Positions 24,173-39,100 of a DNA stretch of 64,000 nt are shown piece by piece. The translations under genes and the position numbers were made by a program. Numbering within the stretch: position 1 is the stretch's first letter; every line of letters starts with the position of its first letter. This DNA comes from Macrocystis pyrifera (lineage: Eukaryota > Sar > Phaeophyceae > Laminariales > Laminariaceae). The stretch covers positions 1,364,001 to 1,428,000 of the forward strand of contig JASSKH010000044.1 of assembly GCA_031763025.1 (NCBI GenBank), in the 5' to 3' direction. The notes beneath the pieces were generated by a model. It had not been told where the DNA came from, searched no databases, and saw only the letters and a list, made by a program, of their open reading frames with translations.

Positions 24173-27100
24173 CTGCAATCGACAGGAACAGGACAAAGGC
24201 CGGACAGTGTGGGCGAAGAAGGGAAGAAAGGCCACGACGAACGAGGGCGAGGGTTGACTTCTTGATAATGAGGCATGTCTGCGAGAGCAACCGGAGACAC
24301 GCATTTTTTTCCACCTGTCAATAGACCCCTTCGGCAGGCCGGCGTTCAGTCAGCGTCGGCTGGGTACTGACTGTTCGACGGGGTGGGTAAGTGGTATACC
24401 TACATGTGACGGGACTGGTACGGGCAACTAGATATTGGCCCTTTTACGTTAGACTTCTCCATGAGTATCTGGTGGGGCCCTTCTTAACCGGAGGAGGGTG
24501 AAACATACTAAACATAACGTTGTCTCTAGTTGGTGTATAATACGTCCCTTGAAATGGCTTGATTGTTTCACACGTGGGATGATTTTTTTTCACGGAGAAC
24601 AAATGGAAGTATTTTGGAACTTCGTTCGTCGAGAACAAAATTGGGTTTGAGGGTTGGTCTAACTCCCCGTGGCGTGCCCCACCTAATCGAAGCACAACAT
24701 GGGAATTTTTGCGGTGTTATTGACTACTACAGAATTGATGATTCCCAAAGTCCCTAGCATAGCGCAACCTGCCGGTGGTGCCTCATAACAACTTAAGGTT
24801 CTCGCAAAACCCACTTATGTACCCTGCTGCAACTTCGAAAGCACGCAAACGTCGACTAAAACGCGCCTTTTCTCTGAAATTGAACAAATTTCCATCAACA
24901 ACGCCGTTCCGACCGTTGAGGTGTTAGTTGTCCACATGTTCCCACCCATTATATCCAATGAACGTTACCTTCGACAACCTGCGCCGATAAAAACCGACGA
25001 TGTCCAGGGAATTGCGCAAACCGTGTTTCGCTTTGGTGGTGGTCAGCGGTGATTGTTCGTCTCTCCGTGTGTTTGATAATTCAGAGCACAACACGCCACT
25101 ATCCGAGAACTCATTAAAACTCGTTGATAGCACGAAATTCATTGACCTACAATCTCCATTTTCAACTTCCGATCCGTTACATGCGCTGTTCCGTTCAGGT
25201 GGTCCCTTGACTCCAAGACACAAAAATGCGTAAACCACAAATGCGGCAAGCACGGCAGTAATTGGGTAGATTACGTTCGGACGATTTTGAACTAAGCAAC
25301 GTTTTGACCGTTTCGGTTTGTAACTGAAATAACCGGTAAAGCCACGGGCTCGAGGGGTTTATTCCGTGGGGGCGTGATGCGGGCCCACTGCTGAGGTTCT
25401 TGCTCGCCTGCCCTCGTTGCTAGAGAAACACCAAACGCAAGCGCGGGACCGATTCGTTCTCAGGCCTGGAACGGTTACATGAAACGCCTGCTTGAGTACC
25501 GTTGTTCCCCAAGCGCGAACGAGTGCTACGGTTGGCGAATACAAGCACATACCGGTGTTTGCTGTGGAACTTCTTCATATTGTAAGCTTATCATATCACC
25601 CACGATATCAGCGTTTACATAGGCTACCGTAGGGTTGCATCTGCAACTGTCTTCCTCACTTGAGAGAAGCTCTGCATGGCGCTCAAGAACGCAATTCATA
25701 AGCAGTGTACGCGCAACCCGATGAGCACTTGCACGGCCAAGATCTTCATCGTTATTTTTCATTTGTTTGTCAACCACAAGGGTGTTGGGGAGTATTTTAG
25801 GTTGAGAAGCCGCATCAAGTCAGTGTTGGTTTACCTAGAAACCGTGCTGCCTGTATCTTAGCACGCATCCCGGGCAAACACTGCTACACGCTCAGCCCGA
25901 TGCACAATCCTGCGGTCTGCTCGGGGGTGTCTCGCGCATCCTTCAATGCATGGGAAACAGGCAAGATTCCGACGATGTGGGGTAGTGTTCCAGTTCAATA
26001 ATAGCCCCTTCAACTTTCTGTCACTATAAAAGCTGTATCACGATATATTTATATATATCGTACAACAATCCCATGGCCCAGGTTCACCTCCAAGCTTACT
26101 CAAAACACAGACACCATACTCCGACGAGACCATACAGTTCCTCAGATCAGCAACGCCGTCAGACAGAAGATAAAATAGCCGAAAAGTGCTACCTCTATCG
26201 CAGCACCTGATTTGAACAAGTTGTGGCACTCTTGAAATATGACACTCGTAGTCTTGCGCGGAACCGCTTCCAAGGGAGACAAAGACACAATCGCCGTACG
26301 CGCGTTGATCGTGATGCATCCGTTTAACGTTCGGTTGTGTATCGTTTCGTATTCCTCTCCTACCTGCGTCATTCCCGTCAACATGAGCGCGATCACTCCT
26401 CCGACCATAGCCGACAGTGCGCCAACCGTGACAGCAGAAACCGAACCAAAGCTGGCCACCATGACATCGCGGCCCACCAGCGCGTACAAAGTGCGCCTAA
26501 GAATTACCACCTGCAAAGAGGGGTACGGCAAAGACGTACAAACGCATAGTAGTCTTAGCTATGTACGTAGAAAAGCATATCCCGTGACGCAGATTGTTGA
26601 CGTAGATTGAACAAGTTGCCAAGTTATAAAATATTTTTCACGAAAATATCGTAAGTTTGATCGAACGGGGGGATATCGTGTGCATTGCTATAGTAGAACA
26701 CGAAGGCCAAGGTGGACGTTTTCTGTGTGGGTCAGGCTGCGCATGAACAAGCGACGCGTTGGTCCTTCCTCAAAGAGACACGCCTCCATGTTTGACGCGT
26801 GTTACAGCGGCGTTGGCACTGTTTGGCCGAAATATGCCCGACGTATGCAGCTCCTCAACCGCCAATCTCCCCAGTATCCCATTTGCGTTTCGCCATATTT
26901 ATCAGTGGCTCGAAATTCATCGAATTGCTCACCGGGCTAAGCCTACACATGTTCTCAATTCAATCGTCAGCTATAGGTAGGTATGAGGAGCTCTTTAAGC
27001 AAGGAGTTTCAAAAATAGTAGGTGTAACCGCTCCCATCGCACGCGTCACGTGCAGCCAAATGCTGTTTGCGCGCCAATCTTGCCATTCGCGGGAATGTAC

Positions 27101-30100
27101 GCTTAAACAAGCATCCCCACTTCCCGATACCCCTGGCGCTCGAAGGCGCGAATGGCAGGTTTACAACTTGCCTAGCGAGTATCATATCGTAACGCGCCAG
27201 GTCAATTCCTCTGCACTGTACATGCGCCGGGGCTTGTACCATGTTCAGCCCAGACCCGCCGTATCACGAGTAGCGGTGAGATGAGAGAAAGGGGAACCCA
27301 CGACATCAAAACGTTAACGACGAATATACGTCTCATTGGTGCGTTGCTTCCCTTTACGCCGCGGAGCGGAAGGTGAAAGTTTTGTGAGAATATCCGCGTG
27401 TTCCAAACTTGAGGAGCCCCTCCGCTTGTAGCTTGTTAATCGAGTCACAGGTTTGTAACTAAATGTTCTTTGGTGCCGGCCCCATAGGCGCGAAGTGCAT
27501 CAGGCCAAAACACAAATGTTTTCGACGTCAATATTCGTGTTGGTTCATGTGTTTCAAAAGCAAAAGCACCTACAGCAGACTAGTAGCTTATCGCGGCTTC
27601 ACCCGGCGTTCTCGTTTGAACCCCTTAAACTGTTCCATCAGTACATTGCCCATAACAGTTATTCGCGAAGTACCTCTCTAGGCGTTCCCAGTCTCTCGAT
27701 GGGTCCTGGGGCACCACTAAACGTGGAGTCTGGGTTTCTGGAATCTCGATTTCGGCTTTGTGACGTGCCAAGCCCCTCCCGGCAAACATCGAAACGACGA
27801 CCTGAACAAATCTTTCTTGCTGACGAGCGTCGATTCAGCATGACACCAATTTCGCAAACCATATAGGGCGCGCCCCTGTTCGGCGGCCTGGTCGTAGAGG
27901 CTGCGTGAAGGTAGCATACCTGTGACCCGAGGTCGATATTTTCCTGGCCTGTTTTTCCGTTTCTCTGATATGTCTGGTTATAAACGCCTGACCCTTTTGC
28001 TAAGCTTCGACCTCAAACCGCACGAATGTTGTTGACCCCATTGTAACTTCTACACCCAACATGTTACATGGTCTACGACAGGATATTTCCGCCTGGCGAT
28101 CTGGACGCTGGTTCTTACGTGGAGGGCGTTTTTCAAACAATTTTCTCTCTTGAAAGACCTCAAACGCAAACCCTCAAAAACGTTGATATATAGTAGCCGG
28201 AAGCAGGCGAACCTGTGACGACTAAAACCAACACTGTCGTAAAACTCTTAGATATGGACCAAAACGTTTGACGCGCGATTTTAACTTCCTTCACGGTGCT
28301 GCTGCTCTCAATTTGCTGTTTGCCTATCCCTCCTCCGAAAACGCCAACTAACGGTGTCAGCACGCACATGGCTGGGGATGTACAGGATGAGGTGCACCAC
28401 GATCAAGACCTTGAAGCAGCCAGCCACCGGTCCGGAGAAGTTGTCCAGGATGTCACCTGCCGTGGCCGATCGGGAAAGCTAGGTACCCAGCGATTCCCGT
28501 AAGGTAGCACAGTACTGCTCCTGTGAACACCGACACGCCGACGACCGCTTTCCATTCTCTGGCCGAGACATAAACGTCAGGTTTTCCAAACGTATCAAAA
28601 GGCGTGTTTGTCACGAAGAGAAGGGGAGACAGGGGGGGGACTGATGAAGAAACAAACCTTTGGCAGGGTAGATGAACACTACAGTGCTCAACTTCGCATG
28701 CAATGTGCGGTTCTGGGAGTATTTCGGACTGGTGAAGACCCTACCATCACTCAGAATACTGATGACACCGATGACTCATGCATGCATACCCTACAGCACC
28801 ACGCTGCTAACGTCTGGCATCCTCAGTCCCAACATATCTAACCCCGCCCGGTCGGGAAACCTTCAAACCGACCGTGGGATTATATTTCCGCCAGGTCTGA
28901 GAATGAAGCGGTAGCCAACGCAATCGAACATCCACCAAACAAAACCAGCAACGCAGAACGGGTCTACATCGGCGCCCAACGCCTCACCCAAAGCCGCATA
29001 GGTGCCGGATCGTTTGGCGGTGTCCACTTGGCCACGGTCCCGTGTTTTGTCTAGGCCGCCTCTCCTTCATCACCGAGTTATTTCTATTTACTGTACGACG
29101 GCATAGTCGAGTTCTGTTTGCATCCTAAAACCCCTACCAGGTATATTTTTTCTCGAAACCATACTGCAAAATTAAATATACGGCGTTGAGAACTGGCCCC
29201 GATTTTAGAAGGGGCGGTTTTAACATACGAACAATACAGTGATTTGTTCCACACGGCAGAAACTTACGAAGTGGGGCGTTTCCGACGGTAAGGTTTCCGT
29301 GGACCCCCCACTCTCTGCCCGCTATTAGGGGGGGCGGAAACGAATACGATGCTCGTCCTCACTTCACTGTGCGCGTTGCCATTCCTGAGTAGCTGGGCAG
29401 GGCACCGGGGGCGATGGTTAATGCGAACGTCACCGACCCTGTCTTCGCGAAGTACCCGGTCCAGTCCCACAGAATAAGCGGGGTGTCCAGCCCAATCGGG
29501 GCGTTTTCGGAACGCCGTTCAGCCGCCGCGTACATAGGGCTCCCGACCACCACGATCCCGACAACTGCGACGACGGCGAAGAAAGAAAGGGGCGCGAGCC
29601 ACCTGTGACAGACAAATGCGTTGTCAGTCGTAAACATCGAGTCAGGCTAGACGGTCGTTGAACCCCCTCCGTCCCCTGCCCCCTTTCCCCCTCCAAACGT
29701 CAACAAACTCCAAACACGAAAAGTGACAAACCTATCACTCTTTCGGAAGTGACGGGGTTACGAAATCGGGGGGCGGGGGTTACTCGACGTCGTTAACGTT
29801 CTATTTCTTCACTCGCAAGTACGTTAAGTCGCGATCCCTCTACCCCGTCCCGTTCCGCCCCTAACTACCCCTGCAACCGTCTTGATTGGTGGTAGGCGTG
29901 GTGTGGTGACGCTGGTGGTAGTGGTGATGGTAGTGGTGACGGGTGATGGTTGTAGAGGCGGGCATGATGATTTTGAGATATAGGTGCTGGTGCGGTGCTC
30001 GTGTGGTTTGATTTAGCGTGGTGTAAGGTGTAGTGACTCTCTTGCTACCCTCTGCCGACGGATGAAGTCATCCACCCCGTATACCTGAGGTTGGTGAAGT

Positions 30101-33100
30101 GTCTTACGAGACAAGCGGGTAGCACAAACAGCAGGAAGATCGTTGGCGTCACGAAGTAGAAGCTCTGCCACCACGCGCCGATGGTTCCCCCCGTAATCTC
30201 GACGACTAACGAGGTCACCAATCCGCCGATGAGAAGGATGTAAGAGCACGTGGAACCGGTCAATTGGAGGGCCAGCGCACCATCCACTATGGGAGGGCCA
30301 TACTTTCCAAGCGTTCGCCTTGCCAGCTCCGTGTAGTTGAGATCCCCAAGCGTCGTCCCGTTGCCAGCGTCAATTTGTCCATCTCGTATCGACAACGCTT
30401 CCGCTGCCTTTATCAGAACCACTACCCCCAACCAGACGGTCGGACCTGCGCGGTAGAAGGGGCGCGGTCAATGTCGGTTATTGAAAAACCCCGCGGATCG
30501 CGACGCTTTTCGTCTGTCCGAAGGGATGCAGAAGGGAGACCAAGTGCCTGTGAGATACACTGGTGCTTTCATAGACACAGCGGTTGAACAAATGGGTGAT
30601 TGTGTGGTCAAACGTGAAAATTAAGGAGGGAGGCCATGAAGGAGCGTGGTGATAGTGGGCGTAGATAATGCACCATCAACTAAGCATGGTGCACACGATA
30701 CAGGTATATATACTCTGAGGACTGTTGTAGCTATATACTGATTATGTACCCTACAACAACATCGCTTGATGTTTCTGGTATTAATAGTAAGTGAGTCACA
30801 GTGTGATGCTGCCAACTCCCCGACAAAGGCAGCCTGAACGGATAGAACGACGCACGACCTGAAGAAATCACTGAAATCATTGTCTCTCCGCATATCAGTG
30901 GTGGCTAGAAACATATACTCCTAAACAAATACGCGTATGCTCGTGCATAGTGACAGCACACCAACAATGAGTATACTTCGTACACCATACTTTAACACGC
31001 TCCCGCGATGAAAGTCAGTCGCTAGAAAAAATGATTTCCACTTTTCAACTTTTTGTATTGCACCTTGCAAACAGTGCTTTTTAATACTACGCTACTTTGA
31101 GGACATAAATATATGCAGACCCAAATATGACGGGAGAAACACGGCTGAAGTCCGTTCACACAATACCCATGGTGCCATATCTAAATATCAATACTCGACA
31201 AAAAACTTCAAAAATCGGTAGGGTTTCCGCCGTGATGACATATGTCGCCGACGAGTAATTATTAATAGTGAGAGTAGCAGTCAGTCGTGAACTGAAGGTG
31301 CCGCCATTCCTACCTTTTCAGTTTCCCTGGACGTCGGATTTTGTTTGTCAAACGGCATACAGTTTTTCAATGTTATTATTGCTGCAGGCCGCGGACACGT
31401 CGATGACCTGTGACACTGCAGCGCGCGGCGGGATATCCACACGCACACGCACATACGCATGACGAAACCCATCGCTCTCGACAGTGACGACGGCATCAGC
31501 TCTGAGGCACCCGATACCAGTGCTGAGGGCGGAAATCCCGTTGCACATGCATTTGTTCCTTCAACAATCTGGGCATTTACGCATGGTATACGCTATTGTG
31601 TGCACCTCCTGCGCGTCTGGAGCCGAGTGTATGTCTATGAATTGAATATGTGTCGATTTTCATCTGTTTCGACTGTCGGTGTGCTAGTGATATTATTGCG
31701 AACAGAGTTAGTCATGCTGATTATGATCAAAATATGTTTCGCGGTATTAGATGCCATGACATTTCGTGTGTCAGCAAACTGCTCGCTCTGATCAGGCGGA
31801 CTACCTGATAATCTGAAAAGTTCGAATGCGGGTCACGGGTAACACGTGCGCTCGCCTTCGCAGATCCGTACGATGTTCGCGTTTGCTTGCTATTGCCGTC
31901 GGAAGAATTTTGAAATCATTCCCTTCTAAGAAATGCCTCAAAATCTATTGGAAATCCCTCTAATTTGCTTTTATCGGTGTGCCGGCCTTTGTGTACGATG
32001 ATAATGCTGGGATAGATTACTCTGCTTCGTTGTTTGCTTCGAACCCGTGTGAAGTTGTGTGGCACAGCAGCAGCGCGCTGATGCCCGATGTGTGTGACGC
32101 TCCTGTCATATCAAGAATGTTTATGCCGTGCCTGTCGTATACAGTACGATGACATGGCATTTCAGTGTCTACCTAACTTCCAGTATGACAATGTAGCATG
32201 TCTGTGGCGTAGGTTTGTGACCACAGAGTTTTTTCTCTACAGTAGGATTAAAGAATCAGCACGGACAGGGGCCGCACTTGATGTTGACAGGTAAAAAAAA
32301 CGTTTAACGTGAAGATCGCACGCACGCTGTGCAACAACACGGCATTGAACTGTCTACTCTACTTACTGCATTACAGTGTAGTATCTCTGTGTCGAAGGTG
32401 TGTGACAGGTATCTAACCTCTAGGATTGAAAAAACGACACGGACACTGGTTGTGCCTGATGTCGACGGGTAGAAACAACGTTTTTTAATGTGAAGAACAC
32501 ACAGCACACTTGTATATCGGAATGTGCGGACGAAGGTACCCAGATGCACAAAATGGTTGAACAGAGTGAGTTGACAGTGAAAGGTGGAATCGCTAGAATA
32601 AAACGAAATTACATAAAACAGATACTATTAATAGTGACAAATATATAATATAGATACCACAGTAGGAAGCATGGGGCCGACCTGCGTATTCTACATAGGA
32701 CGTATCAGTCCGGACGAACCACAGTCCTCGGAGAAGCCTTTCCTGTAACCCGACCAACTACGGTCCCGGAAGGAGTTGTTTGTCGACACTCCATGTCTTC
32801 CGGCTATCCTATATTATCTAGAAGGTTCTCTAAACCCTACTATCGTGTCGCTTGTGACTCTTCGCCACGCTGTGTCTTACTCTCGTCCTTGTCACGGTCT
32901 GGTCGGCCTATCTTGTGTCCTGGCGTTTTCTCAACGACCAATAACCCAACGTCGTTGTAGCTCAAGAAGACCAACCTGCTCGGGAGCTTCCAAACGTCAT
33001 TGGCGTTTCTTCTCCCGCGTTTCTGAATCGTTGTCTTGCATTTCGTCCAAACGGCGTTGGAAGCAGACCTCCAGAGTGTGCACCAGAGGTCGGTTGCACG

Positions 33101-36100
33101 TGGGGTAGATACACGTATGGCGCTCACCCGTAGATGTAGGTGAGGCTGAAAACGAGCCTTTGGGATTGCCTTCCAGTTCCCTGCCAACTCGCAGCCCCGT
33201 CAAGGGCAGCGTGGTCGTGGCTCTGCGTCAGGCGGGCCAAACCGAGCCATTAGTATTGTTTCCGGCTCTACCCCAGCTCGCAGCTCCGTCAACAAAGCAG
33301 CGTGGTCGCGGCTCCGCGTCAGGCGGACCTAGCAAAATCGTTCAAGTCTCGTCTTCATCCTCATGTTTACGTCGGGGTGAGCGCCCCGAGTGCACCTATC
33401 CCACGTACAACCGCCCTCTGGGGTACATTATGGAGACCTGCTTCCAACGCCTCAATGACGACAAGGAAGACCACCCACCGGATAACTGGGACAAGAAGCG
33501 CACGAAGAGCAATGGGAAAGGAAGCCATCGCCTCGCTCACTAGAAGGCGTCTTCTTCGAGCGAAGATGAGTGATGGGGCCCGGTCAGCGCACCGCCCGCG
33601 CTGGTTGGGAAATTTCACGGCATAAATCAAGCAGCCAGAGTTGGTTTGAACTGGAAATTGCCTCACAGGTCAGTACCAGCATCATCAACAAATTAAAGAG
33701 TTTTATTTGATGTCCGACCAAGAGATGATTGATAAGCAAGTCACGTTGCTGACGACTGAAAATCTACCTCGTTTCGTAGCCACTCTCAGTCTAAGTGAGC
33801 TTTGCCCGCGTAGATTTACTATTTTTTTGCGTTATCAGCCTCGGGGGGTCCACCGAGGCAAGCTTAAACAATCCACGATGTGTGATTCAGCTCTGCCCTG
33901 GGACACAACTCTTACTTTTATCTGTCTTGACGCGTAGAGTCCGACGTTCGGGATCTATTCGCGACTGTCCTGTGAAAGATATCACAGTGGACACCGCTCC
34001 TGGCATATCTGTCATATATCTGGCATTGTTGAGGTCACACTCAACTCTACTTTCGGTCAAAACTAAAATCTGTCCCCCATGGCGCAGTCGCTTTAGGAAC
34101 AGCACACGACTCACCGTGGTCTATCGTGTGGTTTACTCCGTCTTCCTTGACTATCTGATTAGTCACTCGTACAGTAGAAGCTTTCGCGCAGTGCCTTGTT
34201 TTGATCCAGATACACTACCACATGATAAGTTGATGTCAAGATTTGAAGTATGCTTGGATTGGGAAAACGAAATATTGACGTTTCCAAACTCCGTTGTGAC
34301 TACACAAGCAAATCAGCGAACGTATCGTTCTGTCGCTCAAGCCCAGAGCTCTTTGCACATGTCACGCGAAACAAAAAACGTATATGTCGCCGGCGTGGCT
34401 CCATTTTTCGATCCTCGACTGTATGGCCGCCACGGAACTTGGGACCATAAAATCATAGTAGGGGGAAAAGTTCCAAATTCTCCTCGAAATCCAGGTCTGC
34501 TACTAGAGCGTATTCCGGCTTACGACTGCTGTTTGGCCGCGACATAATTCGGAACCGCAGAAGGGGAAACTTTTTAATTTCGCTACAAATTCGGGTTTAG
34601 AATGTTGTGCTCTCAGTATCTAAGCATTCAGCGCCCACTAGCGAGCGCGAAAGAGCGCGTGTCGGGGCTGCAATCCGCTTAGACAGTGGGACGTACTTGT
34701 CCCATCCCATGGTTTGAGCGAAGAAAAGGGCTTGATCGGCCGCGAACAGCCTTGTTGCGAGGCCGTCCAAGATTCGTCGAGATTTCTTGCATCGAACAAA
34801 CGGCGGGAAGCAAGGTGCAGCCTTTAGATAAAACCAGTGCGGCGCGCTATTCTAACATAATCCATACGACCCCCCAGCGACGATATTTCAATGTTTTGCG
34901 TGACCAGATGGAGCATCGGTCGCCAAGATGATCCAGCGAGTGCACCTGCGTGTAGGGTGCGCGGTGCACTGCGAAAGCGTAATGCCATGCACACCCCAAC
35001 TTGCGAGCAAACAAAAACAGCTTGAACGGACATGATCTGCGTTGTAACGAGCCTGTTAACAATGGGAGCTATCCTCCCGATTACAAAATTTAAGTCTGAA
35101 GCACTCGGGCCGTTTTGTAGGCTTCTGCAATGACGATGTGAAACACCAGTAGAAACAAAACCCCGGTTTCGGCACACTATTCCTAGATGGTAAAAGCAGT
35201 AAGTACCTCGGGCGTACGAGAACGCGCGCGCGGCGGCCGCGCGATAACCCACGGCGAGCGTGGACTACACATATCCCATCGTGCGAGCGAAGAAATGAGC
35301 TTGATCGGCCACGAACAGCCTTGTTGCGAGGCCGTCGAAGCTTCCTCGAGATGTGTCGCATTTACACTTGGGACACCTCGTAACCTAGGGATCTTCAATC
35401 CATACTAATAACGATAAAAATCGTTTCTCCCCGAACTAGAGGTCAGTTTTCCAAAGCACAGTCAATGTGAGGCGTACCAAGGGTGTTCGGGGACTGGCAT
35501 GCACCACCTATGCCGTCGGAAGTGGCGGAATCCTCTCCCTACGTGCTGTTTAACTGATTGGTGGACTTGCACGCCCAGCAAGTCGCGGGGGTTATGCATG
35601 GCTAACAAGCTTTGCAGGGAGCTTGTCGTTCCGAAACAAGTATCGAAATCAATGTGGCTGGTGTTTGATGAAACTACCATTGTACACTATTGCCGGTATT
35701 AATTGCGGTAGACTTTTTATAAAACAAGTGAACTCCGGCTGTAATCGTTTTGTGTTGTGTTCGTTATCGAACCTTGTCAGCCAGGCATGTCACACAAGAC
35801 GACTGCTGATCGAGCAACCCCAGTCTTCAGTTAAATGGCAAGTGCAGAGCGTCTCCGCCGCCCTTGCGACGGTGTCGGTGGTGTATGCTAATCCCCATGA
35901 TGTCTTCGCATGCCTGGCCATCACTGTGCTTTAAACACTGACAGCTATAAACTGCCGAGAAAATGAGTTTTATACACAATTTGCGTATGAAGGGAACAGC
36001 CCCCGTCTACCGTTTCCATGCAAGAGGTGTAGACGGATCTTAGACTGCCTCAAAACAAGGTTTGTGGTCGATCAAGCGCGTTTGTCCCCTCGCACGATGT

Positions 36101-39100
36101 GATGTGTACATCCCTCATAAACGAGCTGCTCGTGATCGATCACGCTCATTTATTCCCTCGCACGATGTGAGGTGTACAGCCCACTCTGTGGGGGGTTGCA
36201 GACACGCCACGCGCTCTTTCGCGCTCGCTAGCAGGCGGAAACTGATCTGATCTCGAGAGTACAAAACCTGGATTTCAAGCACAGCAAGCAATTTATTCCC
36301 CTGTATGGTTTCGAATTCGGTCTCTGCCAAACAGAGTAGTGTAGGCCGGATAACGTTCTTAACGCAGGAAGCTTACAGTGCTGCGGATAAATTGGTTGTG
36401 CCCCCGCGTGAAGTTTTCGCAGGAATGAAGCCGTCGCTGTTGCATTCACTGACTGCAAAACCGGACACGACTGCACGGTCGTCATACGTCGGCTGTAACG
36501 ACGGCTACAAGGGACCCGTTGCCTCGCAACCTCACCACGGCGACTTCACCGCAACTTGTACACTGCGACATTTCCGCGACTAAATCGGTAGAGACGACGA
36601 GCACAGGATCTGCACTTGGAATCGTCTTAAATATGTATCGAAACGCCCGTCCATGCTCCCTGTTTCATTGCGTGGCCTAGCTGAGAACACGCATAAACCC
36701 GTATATAGTTGTGTGTCAAGTGGTGTCAAGATACACCATGCACTCATTATTTTTACTGCTGCCGTCGCAATGTATTATATTTATCTATTGTCACACAACA
36801 GATACCCTGCTGTGCTCAGCGAAGCACGTTGTACGTGAGTCGATCGATATACATTGCCAACTCCAGTTGGTGGGCCACCGATGGATATTGTCGGTGACAA
36901 TAGATTTGAGGACGGTAACTATCCATAGACATTTGCATGGCACAATAGATTGTGGGGAGTGTTCATCGATGGTCATTGTCGGTGACAATAGATTGGGGAT
37001 GTGATCAATCGATATACATCGCCTGCCACAATAGATTGTGGAACACCCGGTCGATAGCCACTACCGGTGACAGTGGACTCGGGCAACAGTCAATCGAGCT
37101 ACTACCGACGACAATGTATTGGGAAGCAGGCCAAGTCATACCCACTACCGGCGACGGTAGACTGGGGAAGTTGTAAATCGATGGACACATCCGACGGCAA
37201 TATGCACGTCCATTGCATCGCATTCTATTGTTGTCGCAGTGGCCGTTGTCTATTGTCCAGGGTGTGTTCTCCAGGCGCATGATAGTTGTCTTAGAGAGTC
37301 GTCGGCGCAGATGGGGCGGGAGGAACACTTCACTACCATGATGGGTAGTAATTTCTTTGGCCCAGAAAAGCGCAAAAAAGGGGCTAAAATGTTCAGGACT
37401 CTCGACATTTTGTATCAAGTATTCTTCAACTACGAAGTACGGACATTCATTTCAAATACCTTGCTCTAGTTCCAAGTCGTATGTATATGCTGCTGAAACG
37501 CCTGCGCGCGGGTACTTGACGACGCATTCCTGAGGGTGCCAGCGTCCCTTTAAGCGGTCGCGGCGGCAAGAGGTCGATTATCGTGGAAGGTTCAGCGATT
37601 TCGTGTTCAAGAGCTTTGTCGTAAAACCCCGCACATCGTTCACGAACTCGCACCTCACCTCGAAACATCGTGCAATCCTCGTCCCTAATAAACTGTTCGC
37701 TCCTCGCTTTAGTACCGGTATGTTGACGTATACATTGGATGCCTTTTGTACCTACTATCTGTACCTGTATAAGAATGTGCAGACGCACATACCGGGTGCG
37801 CATAGAGTTGAACATACAAGTACAAGAAAATTAGTGAAGCACTCGGAAAAAAAAAAGAAAAGAAGAGCCGGTCAGCATAGGTGTGAGCACAGAACACTGC
37901 TATGTAAGCAAGTGGGTAGGCCCCTTCTTATCGAAGATCCATAATTCCATTACCATGGTATATATTTTTGATGTTTTTTTCACGTTTCTCGCCAAACAAT
38001 ATTTGGCCATTTGTTAACTACGACGGCGGGGTGTTTGGTCTCATTTTGGGAAATCATTCTCCCCTTTGTTGTTTGTAAAAATGGAGTCATGTGGGCCACG
38101 AGCGCCATGAGCTTCTCCCCTTGTGGCCCTCATTCGCGCCGACAGTATCCTAATGTTGTGCCCGCCTGATTCCACTGCTGTTAACTCTTCAGGGACCCAA
38201 ACACATTGACCAAAAATACGATGATTGAGGTATTGCCGAGCGTCTAGGGAGAAGGGTGCAGCAATACGAGAATCAACAAGCAGGACGCATGTCAGATAGT
38301 TCCTTCCAGTGCAAGTCGGACACGTCTCCTACACCTTCCTACCTACTACTCTATCTACGAAATGCAGGAACCGTAATTTTTACCGACATCTAGCCGGCAT
38401 CCCTGATGGCTTGGTACAGTAGGTGGTCCGCGTGCCTCTCGAGATCAATTTCGTCGGTTCGAGTCTGACCGAGTGCATGCTCGAGGATACTTTTTTTCAG
38501 GGTTGTTTACGGTGTGGTTTTTCCTATCGGTTCGGTGCGGTTCGGTGCGGTTAACCGCACCGCACCGCACCGTAGGATTTTTGCCTCTTGAAGACCACAC
38601 CGCACCGCACCCTAGGTTTTATGAGATAGGAAAACCGCACCGAACCGCACCGTAGGATTTCAAACATACCCGAACCGCACCGTAGGGTTCCCGAAATTTG
38701 CAAACCGCGCTGAACACCGTAGTATTTACGATATTTGAAAACCGCAACGAACCGCGCCGTAGGATATATCACAGCACCGAACCGCGCCGTACAATTCACA
38801 ATATCTGAAAAACTCCCAGAGCCGCACCCCGGGATTCCTGAATTCTTAAAACCGCACCGAACCGCACCGTAGGAATGCCATCGAAACCGCACCGCACAGT
38901 GTGCGTCAAGATACGGTGCCGAAAACCGTTAGATCGGTTATTTAACGCTGCGGTTAACTTGCAAACGTAGAAAAACCGCCGTTCCATCGGCCCCGGAACG
39001 GTGCAATAGTGCCACGGTTTCGCACGGCTCATGACGGTTTCTGCACGGTTTCGTGTCAAAAGTGTTCCCGCTGGCTTGGTTGATCTTATGGTATTTCATA

